Shown: positions 1 through 5,786 of the stretch, piece by piece
Layout of the letters: the number at the start of each line of letters is the position of its first letter
Numbering within the stretch: position 1 is the first letter of the stretch
Origin: Thermoproteota archaeon
GTDB lineage: Archaea; Thermoproteota; Thermoprotei_A; Sulfolobales; Acidilobaceae
Reading direction: 5' to 3'
Length of the DNA stretch: 9,025 bases
Assembly (NCBI GenBank): GCA_013152575.1
Contig: JAADGB010000007.1
Coordinates: 1 to 9,025, forward strand
The notes under the pieces: generated by a model
Told to the model about the DNA's origin: nothing
What the model saw: only the letters and a program-made list of their open reading frames with translations
Databases searched by the model: none
Program-made: the position numbers and the translations under genes

Positions 1-408
1 TACAGGAGGATACGCCTCCCACTAATAGTAGACGATTCAGGCCTGTTCATCGAGGCGCTCAAAGGCTTCCCAGGACCATACAGTAGCTACGTATACAAGA
101 AGATTGGCTACACGGGTATCCTCAAGCTAATGGAGGGAATCGAAGACCGGAGGGCCTGCTTCAAGACGGTGGCAGTCCTAATACACCCGCCGATAGAGAA
201 GGTCTTCATAGGCGAAACCTGCGGAGTGATATCAGACACACCTAGAGGGATGGGTGGCTTCGGCTTCGACCCAATATTCATCCCAGACGGCCACACGATG
301 ACCTACGCGGAGATGCCATTCGAGGAGAAAAACAAGGTATCACACAGGTACAAGGCCTTCTCCAAGCTTGGAGAATGGGTGAGGAAGTCGAGGATCAGAT
401 GCCTATAG
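1..408 (+). CDS. rdgB: XTP/dITP diphosphatase, RdgB/HAM1 family (5'-partial)
   Basis: Only the last 135 residues are in the window; the open frame continues past base 1, so the start and the N-terminal SxNxxK-type motif are outside. Visible family motifs, in order, are VDDSGLFIEALKGFPGPYSS near the left edge (catalytic aspartates and substrate loop), GGFGFDPIFIPDG (usual GFGYDPIF) and KNKVSHRYKAFSKL at the C terminus (usual KNxxSHRxxA). The family hydrolyses non-canonical purine triphosphates (ITP, dITP, XTP) to monophosphate plus pyrophosphate in the cytosol, keeping inosine and xanthosine out of DNA and RNA. About 50 residues are missing compared with the usual 185 or so. The gene ends in TAG directly against the stop codon of the convergent asparaginase gene. 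The family call is secure; exact substrate preference is inferred from the family. Confidence 0.93.
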   Translation, partial: YRRIRLPLIVDDSGLFIEALKGFPGPYSSYVYKKIGYTGILKLMEGIEDRRACFKTVAVLIHPPIEKVFIGETCGVISDTPRGMGGFGFDPIFIPDGHTMTYAEMPFEEKNKVSHRYKAFSKLGEWVRKSRIRCL

Positions 409-1374
409 CTACCTACGCCACAATCCAGCCTCGACTACCCCATCCCTTACTACCGCCCAAGGCATCGCTTCGGTGTTGAAGACTGCGGCGTACTCGCCCC
501 TAGAGTCTATTATTATGACTCCCGCCTCTCCACCAGTCAACTTTGAGAGCACCTCTAACCCCCTCCTCCCCGCACTCTCGGGGTCGAGCCCCTCCTCCAA
601 GTAGCCTACAACCCTCGAGGTCAGGCTAGCCAACAGTATAGCCTCGCCAAGGCCTGTCGCGGCTGCACCGCCAACCCCGTTTAGGGCATAATACCCAGCG
701 CCGGGGACGGGCGAGTCCCCTATCCTGCCGGGAACCTTGTAGTTTGTGCCACCAGTGCTTACGCCGGCGGCGATATTGCCATTCGAGTCGATAGCCACTG
801 CACCAACAGTATCCCCGACAAGGCCCAGCCTCTCCAACAACTCCTTATTACCCGAATACCTCTCGTCACCCATCCTAGCCCTCTCACGCGCCCACTCATA
901 CATCGCCAAAGCCCTAGGATGCGGGCCAGGATGCTTCTCCAAACCATACTCCATGGCTAGCTTATCAGCGTAACCGCAGCCCAGCATGACGTGAGTCGTC
1001 TTACCCAGCAATAACCGGGCGAGTCTTATAGGATGCTTAGGATACCTCAAGCAGAGCACACCAACAGCCTTCCTACTCGAGCCATCCATTATGCCAGCAT
1101 CCATCAAAATCTCTCCGCTCGCCGATAAGGCACTAGCCACCCCAGCATTGAAGAGGCCCGAACCCTCCATCACAGCAATAGCCTCAGTAACAGCATCAAC
1201 CGCGGAGCCCCCATTAGCAAGTACCCTATAGCCAGCCATAGCAGCCTCCTTCACACCACCGATAACCCTCTCCTCAGTAATGTCTAAGCCCCTCTTCCTC
1301 GCAGCCTCGAAGACAGCACTCCACCTACCAGCCCCGCCATGGACAATTACCACCGGCTTCAAACCCTTCACCAA
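409..1374 (-). CDS. Ntn-hydrolase L-asparaginase / isoaspartyl peptidase (plant-type, T2 family)
   Basis: The 321-residue protein is a full-length member of the type III (plant-type) asparaginase family, which is made as a precursor and cleaves itself before a threonine that becomes the nucleophile. The predicted cleavage is before Thr189 in GDTVGAVA. Arg217, Asp220, Thr240 and Gly241 fall at the same spacings from it as the substrate-binding residues of E. coli EcAIII (T179, R207, D210, T230, G231). HGGAG (12-16) and LFNAG (74-78) are also typical. The expected activities are hydrolysis of L-asparagine and of beta-aspartyl (isoaspartyl) dipeptides, the latter useful where heat drives isoaspartate formation. 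The start is TTG at 1374; GTG at 1371 is the next option. A TATA-like box lies about 27 bases upstream with no ribosome site, which suggests a leaderless transcript. The choice between asparaginase and peptidase activity cannot be made from sequence. Confidence 0.92.
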   Translation of the reverse strand: MVKGLKPVVIVHGGAGRWSAVFEAARKRGLDITEERVIGGVKEAAMAGYRVLANGGSAVDAVTEAIAVMEGSGLFNAGVASALSASGEILMDAGIMDGSSRKAVGVLCLRYPKHPIRLARLLLGKTTHVMLGCGYADKLAMEYGLEKHPGPHPRALAMYEWARERARMGDERYSGNKELLERLGLVGDTVGAVAIDSNGNIAAGVSTGGTNYKVPGRIGDSPVPGAGYYALNGVGGAAATGLGEAILLASLTSRVVGYLEEGLDPESAGRRGLEVLSKLTGGEAGVIIIDSRGEYAAVFNTEAMPWAVVRDGVVEAGLWRR

Positions 1375-1400
1375 GGACGAATAAGGGAGCTAGACAGGGA

Positions 1401-1408
1401 ATTTAGAA
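1401..1408 (-). promoter_or_regulatory. Candidate TATA box for the asparaginase gene
   Basis: On the minus strand this reads TTCTAAAT and lies about 27 bases before the TTG start at 1374. That is the usual archaeal distance from TATA box to transcription start, and no ribosome-binding site lies between, so the mRNA would be leaderless. It is a position-and-composition call only. Confidence 0.4.
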
Positions 1409-1477
1409 TAGATCCACGAGGCAATGACCTAGTAAGAGCTATTTCCCCGGACAATCTAGAATTAGAGAATAACGGGT

Positions 1478-1565
1478 GCGGGGGTGCCCGAGCCCGGCCA
1501 AAGGGGGCGGGCTTAAGACCCGTTGGCGTAGGCCTGCGTGGGTTCAAATCCCACCCCCCGCACCA
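1478..1565 (+). tRNA. tRNA-Leu (anticodon UAA)
   Basis: A complete class II tRNA cloverleaf can be folded by hand. The acceptor stem is GCGGGGG (1478-1484) with CCCCCGC (1555-1561), followed by discriminator A and encoded CCA (1563-1565). The D stem is CCC/GGG. The anticodon stem GCGGG/CCCGT encloses the loop CTTAAGA with anticodon TAA at 1514-1516. The 14-base variable arm (1524-1537) contains a GGC/GCC mini-helix, as expected for leucine. The T arm is GTGGG, TTCAAAT, CCCAC. There is no intron, although introns are common in crenarchaeal tRNAs. It decodes UUA (and UUG by wobble). Its 3' end faces the ZIP transporter gene. Confidence 0.97.
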
Positions 1566-1604
1566 ACAGAAGTCAACGGGCTTCCAGCAATCTGTAGGTT
1601 AATG

Positions 1605-1612
1605 CTTTATCC
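1605..1612 (+). promoter_or_regulatory. Candidate TATA box for the ZIP transporter gene
   Basis: CTTTATCC is centred about 35 bases before the TTG start at 1643, which predicts a transcript starting within about 10 bases of that codon. It sits in the 77-base gap after tRNA-Leu, so the transporter probably has its own promoter. No ribosome-binding site is seen. Confidence 0.4.
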
Positions 1613-1642
1613 GGTCTGGCCCCTGTATTTCTTTGTGGTCTC

Positions 1643-2461
1643 TTGGGGGTTGGTTTGGCGTCTGCGTTAGTTGATGCTATTGTGTCTGCTAGTGGTGGGG
1701 ACCCTGTAAGGCTAGCTTTGATTATGTCTAGTATTGCTATGGTGTTGACCACTCTTGGCGGTTTTGGTGCTGTTATGGTTAGGGGCTCGATGGGTACTAG
1801 GAGGTTCTCGATGGTTATTGATCTTGGCTTGGGTTTCAGTTCTGGGGTTATGATTGTCGCCAGCTTCACTAGCCTCTTGTTGCCTGCTATTGATTCGTAT
1901 GGTGTGGTGAAGCCTATTCTCGGATTAGCTATTGGTGCTCTTGCTATCCATGTGGTTAACAAGTCTATCCCCCACGAGCACTTTGTTAAGGGTTATGAGG
2001 GTCCCAGCGCGGGGCTCGGCAAGCTCAGGGCTGCCTGGCTGGTTGCCTTCGCCATAATTATACATAATTTCCCTGAGGGCCTCTCGATCGGTGCTGCGAG
2101 CGCTTATTCCGGCATCAGCGGTGTTACCCTGGGCCTTGCTATCGCTATCCAGGATATCCCTGAGGGGTTGGCTGTTAGTATACCCGTCTATGCGAGTACT
2201 GGTAGTCTGGGTAAGGGCTTGTTCTATGCATGGCTCAGCGGGTTTTCAGAGGTCCTCCTCGCTCTGCCAGCGGCTGCTCTCTCACAGTACTCGGTGGTCC
2301 TACTCCCCTACATGATGGGCTTCGGTGCGGGGGCTATGATCTACGTTGTAAGCCACGAGGCGTTGCCTGAGACTCATAGGAGTGGTCATGAGGGGAAGGC
2401 TACATTGGCCTTCTTCGCCGGGTTCATAATCATGATAATCCTTGATACCGTATTGGGTTAG
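1643..2461 (+). CDS. ZIP-family divalent metal transporter (GufA/BbZIP-like)
   Basis: The 272-residue hydrophobic protein has about eight membrane segments (roughly 23-45, 60-82, 89-106, 130-152, 157-183, 190-212, 217-238, 252-271). The fourth carries HNFPEG (141-146) and the fifth QDIPEG (170-175), the signature pair of ZIP transporters. His141, Asn142, Glu145, Gln170, Asp171, Glu174 and Glu203 match the binuclear metal site described for Bordetella BbZIP, and Asp60 and Met70 have the spacing of its entry residues D89 and M99. The expected role is import of Zn2+ or a similar ion across the cytoplasmic membrane. The loop between segments 3 and 4 is short, with a HEH motif (111-113). The start is TTG at 1643, with TTG at 1655 as an alternative. 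Codons end in T far more often than in the neighbouring genes (ATT rather than ATA for Ile), strongest in the first half. The gene stands alone between the 3' ends of two tRNAs. Confidence 0.92.
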   Translation: MGVGLASALVDAIVSASGGDPVRLALIMSSIAMVLTTLGGFGAVMVRGSMGTRRFSMVIDLGLGFSSGVMIVASFTSLLLPAIDSYGVVKPILGLAIGALAIHVVNKSIPHEHFVKGYEGPSAGLGKLRAAWLVAFAIIIHNFPEGLSIGAASAYSGISGVTLGLAIAIQDIPEGLAVSIPVYASTGSLGKGLFYAWLSGFSEVLLALPAAALSQYSVVLLPYMMGFGAGAMIYVVSHEALPETHRSGHEGKATLAFFAGFIIMIILDTVLG

Positions 2462-2469
2462 GATTTGAT

Positions 2470-2546
2470 TGGTGGACCGGCCGGGATTTGAACCCGGGGC
2501 CTCCCGGATGCCAACCGGGCGCTCTTCCAGGCTGAGCTACCGGCCC
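2470..2546 (-). tRNA. tRNA-Ala (anticodon GGC)
   Basis: On the minus strand a complete class I cloverleaf folds. The acceptor is GGGCCGG paired with CCGGTCC, then discriminator A and encoded CCA (2472-2470). The D arm is GCTC/GAGC. The anticodon stem CCCGG/CCGGG encloses the loop TTGGCAT, with anticodon GGC at plus-strand 2512-2510. The T arm is CCGGG, TTCAAAT, CCCGG. The third acceptor pair is G3:U70, the alanine identity element, which confirms the anticodon-based call. No intron is present. It decodes GCC and GCU. The stop of the convergent ZIP gene is only 8 bases from the CCA end. Confidence 0.97.
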
Positions 2547-2563
2547 GTCCCATATGGGACCGG
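2547..2563 (-). promoter_or_regulatory. tRNA-Ala 5' leader with palindrome and acceptor-strand copy
   Basis: A perfect 14-base palindrome, GTCCCATATGGGAC (2547-2560), abuts the mature 5' end of tRNA-Ala. Overlapping it on the minus strand, CCGGTCC (2563-2557) repeats the 3' acceptor strand of the same tRNA exactly (2480-2474). In the precursor RNA it could therefore pair with the 5' acceptor strand GGGCCGG. Two exclusive hairpins are possible, and a role in processing is conjecture. Confidence 0.5.
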
Positions 2564-2588
2564 TAACAGTATACTATTAGGGACGGGG

Positions 2589-2597
2589 TTTTAAAGT
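2589..2597 (-). promoter_or_regulatory. Candidate TATA box for tRNA-Ala
   Basis: The minus strand reads ACTTTAAAA, the best TATA-like match in this gap, about 47 bases before the mature tRNA 5' end. Initiation about 26 bases downstream would leave a 5' leader of about 20 bases that includes the palindrome at 2547-2560. Confidence 0.5.
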
Positions 2598-2706
2598 CTC
2601 CCACCTCGATTGGCCTACTAGCATGTTTTGATAATACACGGCATACCCCTGTTATACCCTCCAAGACGGATAGTTTCCTATGGATCAAGTGGAGTGGTGT
2701 TAGAAA

Positions 2707-3927
2707 ATGTCAGATGTCGTCGATGAGATCTTCGACGCTGCTGAGAAATCGAGGATATTCAGGGATCGGGAGAAGCTACTACCCGACTATGTGCCAGATG
2801 TTCTACCCCATAGGGATAGCGAGATCAAAAGGCTCGCGCTAGTACTAGCACCTAGCCTACGGGGGGAGAAGCCGAATAACGTATTCATCTACGGGTTGAC
2901 TGGAACTGGTAAAACGGCTGTTACCAGGCTGGTCCTTAGGAAGCTCGTCGAGAGGGCTGGGAGGAAAGGGATACGGGTGACTCCCATCTACGTGAATGTG
3001 AGGCATAGGGATACACCCTATAGGGTTATGGCTGATATAGCTGAAGGGATAGGGTTGAGGGTCCCCTTCACCGGGTTATCGGTTGGTGAAGTGTACAAGA
3101 GGGTGGTTGATAGGCTGAATAGGAGGCCTGGCGTATACATTATCGTGCTCGACGAGATAGACTTCCTGGTAAGGAAGCATGGAGACGACCTCCTATACAG
3201 GCTTACAAGGATTAACGAGGAGTTATCTAGGTCCAGGGTCTCCCTGATAGGGATAACCAATAGTACAACACTGGTGGACAGCCTGGATCCCCGCGTTAAG
3301 AGCAGCCTTGGAGAGGAGGAGATAGTCTTCCCACCCTACAATGCAGAGCAACTGAGGGATATCTTGGAGGAGAGAGCCCGGCTAGCGTTCAATGATGGAG
3401 TACTCGACAACGACGTTATCCCGTTATGCGCCGCGTTAGCGGCCAGAGAGCATGGGGATGCTAGGAGGGCTCTTGACCTTCTACGGGTGGCTGGCGAGAT
3501 CGCGGAGAGACATGGAGATAGTAGGGTGACCAAGCAACACGTGATGGCAGCTAGAATGGAGATTGAGAGGGATAGGGTTGCAGAGGTTGTAAAGACCCTA
3601 CCACTCCATGGTAAGCTCGTCCTGGCCGCGACAGTTTTGGTTACTGCTGGTGGGAGGAAGGCTACTACGGGCGAGGTCTACGATGAATACCGCAGGCTTG
3701 TTCGGAGGATTTCGCTCGAGGAGGTAACGTTTAGGAGGGTCTCCGGGATTATTGCGGAGCTCGATATGCTTGGTATCATAAGGGCGAGGACGATAAGTAG
3801 GGGTAGGTATGGTAAGACTAGGATAATCGAGCTAGCAGCTGATCCGCAGGCGATTATAGGCGTGCTATCCCGTGATCTAGGCATAGAGGAGCTATCCCGG
3901 CTCTTGAGGGATGCACGCCATTGGTAA
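2707..3927 (+). CDS. cdc6: Orc1/Cdc6 family replication initiator (AAA+ ATPase)
   Basis: The 406-residue protein has the full archaeal Orc1/Cdc6 layout. An N-terminal linker (1-55) is followed by Walker A GLTGTGKT (63-70, Lys69), Walker B IIVLDEID (145-152, Asp149 and Glu150), sensor 1 around Asn185 in GITNS, and sensor 2 in GDARRALDLLR (250-260). The C-terminal winged helix (about 295-390) has the wing motif SRGRYGKTR that contacts origin DNA. The protein binds ATP and origin recognition boxes and loads the MCM helicase. ATG at 2707 is chosen because GGTG lies 7 bases before it and the usual RDREKLLPDYVP region follows; a TATA-like GTTATACC sits at 2651-2658. The 3' end overlaps the DUF99 gene by 7 bases, so the two are co-transcribed. 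Such genes are often beside an origin, and a weak origin-box-like match lies at 2673-2684. Which Orc1/Cdc6 paralogue this is cannot be told. Confidence 0.95.
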   Translation: MSDVVDEIFDAAEKSRIFRDREKLLPDYVPDVLPHRDSEIKRLALVLAPSLRGEKPNNVFIYGLTGTGKTAVTRLVLRKLVERAGRKGIRVTPIYVNVRHRDTPYRVMADIAEGIGLRVPFTGLSVGEVYKRVVDRLNRRPGVYIIVLDEIDFLVRKHGDDLLYRLTRINEELSRSRVSLIGITNSTTLVDSLDPRVKSSLGEEEIVFPPYNAEQLRDILEERARLAFNDGVLDNDVIPLCAALAAREHGDARRALDLLRVAGEIAERHGDSRVTKQHVMAARMEIERDRVAEVVKTLPLHGKLVLAATVLVTAGGRKATTGEVYDEYRRLVRRISLEEVTFRRVSGIIAELDMLGIIRARTISRGRYGKTRIIELAADPQAIIGVLSRDLGIEELSRLLRDARHW

Positions 3928-4481
3928 GGGTCATTGCCTGTGACGATGGCAGGGTTGAGAAGCTTGGTGGAGGTAGAACGCTAGTAACATGTATATCCTG
4001 GAGTAATGAGTGGGGGGTTGAGGATCTAGGCTTTCTCCCCGTCCATGTCGATGGGCTTGATGCATCCTCTATACTCTCATACCTGGTCTCAACGCTCTCC
4101 CCCGGTGAGGAGGTTGACGCGATACTCCTGGATTCCCTGACTATTGCAGGCTTCAACATTGTATCGCCAGACACATTATACAGGAGTCGAGGGACCCCCG
4201 TCATAATAGTCTACTCGTACAAGCCAAGCTACTCTCGGCTCTCCACTGGCTTGGAGGCGAGTCAATTACCACTACTCGATGTTAGAAAGAAGATACTGAG
4301 GCTCGTCGATGGTGCCGAGAGGGTGGATACGCCTAGAGGAGAGTTGTACTTGCTCACCTGGAAGACTAGTATCTCGGAGGCTAGAGAGATAGTCGTGTCG
4401 TGCCAGGATAGGGACAAGAGGCCTGTCCCGTTGAGGATGGCCCACTATATTTCCTCAGCATTATCCAGAATCATATCCTAG
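3921..4481 (+). CDS. DUF99 (UPF0215) family protein, endonuclease V-like
   Basis: The 186-residue protein shows the DUF99 marks: an N-terminal strand ending in CDDG (7-10; Asp8, Asp9), VDGLDA (43-48), LDSLTIAGFN (70-79; Asp71) and a following strand TPVIIVYSYKPS (92-103). The family is related to endonuclease V, an RNase H-like-fold nuclease acting 3' of deoxyinosine. Asp9 and Asp71 plausibly match two of its metal-binding aspartates, but I cannot place the remaining catalytic residues. Family members have no established function to my knowledge. The consensus LDGITFAGFN is altered to LDSLTIAGFN here. The start is TTG at 3921, inside the last codons of the Orc1/Cdc6 gene (7-base overlap), which implies coupled translation and hints at a replication or repair link. 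Family call good; nuclease activity unproven. Confidence 0.85.
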   Translation: MVRVIACDDGRVEKLGGGRTLVTCISWSNEWGVEDLGFLPVHVDGLDASSILSYLVSTLSPGEEVDAILLDSLTIAGFNIVSPDTLYRSRGTPVIIVYSYKPSYSRLSTGLEASQLPLLDVRKKILRLVDGAERVDTPRGELYLLTWKTSISEAREIVVSCQDRDKRPVPLRMAHYISSALSRIIS

Positions 4482-4539
4482 TCAAGGGAATCCGTATTAT
4501 CTCAGTCCACCACTTTGTCTATTATGATATAGTGGGATA

Positions 4540-4545
4540 GAGGTG
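4540..4545 (+). promoter_or_regulatory. Ribosome-binding site of malate dehydrogenase
   Basis: GAGGTG lies 10 bases before the ATG at 4556 and matches the anti-Shine-Dalgarno end of archaeal 16S rRNA (GGAGGTGA core). A TATA-like GTATTAT at 4494-4500 would give a leader of about 30 bases containing this site. So the gene has a leadered mRNA, unlike several neighbours. Confidence 0.6.
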
Positions 4546-4555
4546 TGAAGAGGAA

Positions 4556-5479
4556 ATGATAACCATTATAGGAGCAGGAAAAGTCGGTACGAGCGCCGCT
4601 GCATTTATGATGTTAAAAGAGCTAGACGACATCCTGCTGATCGACATTATACCAAACAAGCCTCAAGGTGAGGCACTAGACCTCGGCCACGCAGCATCCA
4701 TATTTGGTATAAGCGTCGATATCAGGGGCTCAAACGACTTCAAGGACATGGCTGGCAGCGACATAGTAGTCGTAACAGCAGGATTCCCTAGGAAGCCTGG
4801 AATGACCAGAGAGCAGCTACTCACAAAGAACGCTGGCGTAATAGCCGATATTGCCAGCAAGATAAAAGAGTACGCTCCCAACAGCATTGTACTACTGACA
4901 ACCAACCCGCTAGACGCTATGACGTATGTGATGTACAAGAAGCTAGGATTCCCGAGGGAGAGGGTTATAGGATTCAGCGGAGTCCTAGACGCTGGTAGAC
5001 TAGCCTACTATGCCTCCAAGAAGCTAGGCGTGAGCCCAGCCAGCATAGTACCAATAGTCCTAGGAATGCACGGCCAAGCAATGTTCCCAGTACCAAGGCT
5101 CTCAACAGTGCTAGGAGCACCCTTGACAGAGCTCCTCACTAAGGAGGAGATAGATGGCATAGTCCAGGAGACCGTTAAGGCTGGCGCGACAATAACCGAG
5201 CTGAGAGGATACAGTAGTAACTACGGGCCCGGAGCAGGTCTAGCAGTAATGGTAGAAGCTATAAAGAAGGATCAGAAGAAGGCGTTCATCGCGAGCGTAT
5301 ACCTAACAGGCGAGTACGGCTACAACGACCTAGTACTAGAGGTGCCAATAATCCTTGGCAAGAATGGTATCGAGAAGATAATCGAACTCCCACTCACCGA
5401 GGAGGAGAAGAAGGGATTAGCAGAGAGCGCTGCCTCAGTCAAGAAACTAATAGACCTCCTACCGGACGAGTACAAGTAA
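4556..5479 (+). CDS. mdh: Malate dehydrogenase, NAD-type (LDH-like family)
   Basis: The 307-residue protein is a full-length member of the lactate/malate dehydrogenase family. The dinucleotide-binding loop is GAGKVG (6-11), and Asp30 at the end of the second strand favours NAD+ over NADP+. The substrate loop FPRKPGMTR (77-85) carries Arg79 where lactate dehydrogenases have Gln102, so oxaloacetate/malate is the expected substrate. Arg85, Asn117 (TTNP), Asp145 and Arg148 (LDAGR) and His172 (GMHG) supply the other catalytic and binding positions. It interconverts malate and oxaloacetate in the cytosol for central carbon metabolism. ATG is supported by the GAGGTG site upstream; only two residues precede the first beta strand. 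The gene appears to be monocistronic. Third positions favour A and C (ATA, CTA, GTA), unlike the T-rich ZIP gene. The call is very secure. Confidence 0.96.
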   Translation: MITIIGAGKVGTSAAAFMMLKELDDILLIDIIPNKPQGEALDLGHAASIFGISVDIRGSNDFKDMAGSDIVVVTAGFPRKPGMTREQLLTKNAGVIADIASKIKEYAPNSIVLLTTNPLDAMTYVMYKKLGFPRERVIGFSGVLDAGRLAYYASKKLGVSPASIVPIVLGMHGQAMFPVPRLSTVLGAPLTELLTKEEIDGIVQETVKAGATITELRGYSSNYGPGAGLAVMVEAIKKDQKKAFIASVYLTGEYGYNDLVLEVPIILGKNGIEKIIELPLTEEEKKGLAESAASVKKLIDLLPDEYK

Positions 5480-5498
5480 ACCTCATAACCCTACTCTA

Positions 5499-5506
5499 CT
5501 TTTTAA
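5499..5506 (+). terminator. Candidate oligo-T terminator after malate dehydrogenase
   Basis: A run of five T (5500-5504) lies 20 bases after the malate dehydrogenase stop. Oligo-T tracts without a hairpin are typical archaeal terminators. It overlaps the TAA stop (5503-5505) of the convergent small gene. Confidence 0.4.
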
Positions 5507-5772
5507 TCGAACTCCTCAGCTGCTGGGCTAGCTCCAAGGTATCTCGTCGCTAGGTAGTCGGTCTCGTCGAATCTAGCCTCCCGGTACCTCGCCTGTTTAA
5601 CCTCACTCATATACTGGCAGGCCTTCTCCAATTCCTCTGCCCTTAGCTGGTAGATGTTCTCCGAGTCGAACTCGATGAATACCGCGAATATCTTACGCCT
5701 CTCATCATACACTACATGAATACATGGAGGATCCTCGCAGGTAAACCTCCTCTTCCCACGCCTCTTAGGCAT
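5503..5772 (-). CDS. Small basic cysteine-containing protein of unknown function
   Basis: I do not recognise a family for this 89-residue protein. It opens with a basic stretch MPKRRGKRR, followed by Cys12 and Cys17 (TCEDPPC), then a likely beta hairpin (HVVYDERRKIFAVFIEF, 19-35). A charged helical region (about 43-68) contains Cys52, and the tail is acidic. The basic N terminus could contact nucleic acid, and the cysteines might bind a metal, but a zinc ribbon needs more ligands than are seen. It is the last gene of the four-gene minus-strand operon, starting 6 bases after the PurM-like gene stop. GGAAGTGAT at 5786-5778, spanning that stop, serves as its ribosome site. Codon use matches its neighbours. 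The gene is real on context and ribosome site; its function is unknown. Confidence 0.8.
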   Translation of the reverse strand: MPKRRGKRRFTCEDPPCIHVVYDERRKIFAVFIEFDSENIYQLRAEELEKACQYMSEVKQARYREARFDETDYLATRYLGASPAAEEFD

Positions 5773-5777
5773 ACTTC

Positions 5778-5786
5778 ATCACTTCC
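5778..5786 (-). promoter_or_regulatory. Ribosome-binding site of the 89-residue protein
   Basis: On the minus strand GGAAGTGAT differs at one base from GGAGGTGAT and lies 5 bases before the ATG at 5772. It contains the stop codon of the upstream PurM-like gene, so translation of the two is probably coupled. Confidence 0.55.

Noticed and set aside
1339..1602. Plus-strand frames through tRNA-Leu (to 1602, and another from 1476 to 1670)
   Set aside because: Both translate the tRNA and its flanks and have no independent coding support.
1573..1962. A 129-codon minus-strand frame opposite the ZIP gene
   Set aside because: It is the complement of the ZIP coding sequence, has no ribosome site or family motif, and runs past the ZIP start.
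1566..2469. Integrated element between the two tRNA genes
   Set aside because: No integrase, no second copy of either tRNA 3' end beyond the shared GGGTTCAAATCCC of the T arms, and no inverted repeats were seen. It is kept only as a compositional observation.
2458..2688. A 76-codon minus-strand frame through tRNA-Ala
   Set aside because: Its C-terminal part is a translation of the tRNA itself; the tRNA call explains the sequence.
4556..5479. Lactate dehydrogenase
   Set aside because: Arg79 in PRKPGMTR occupies the specificity position where lactate dehydrogenases have Gln, indicating malate/oxaloacetate.
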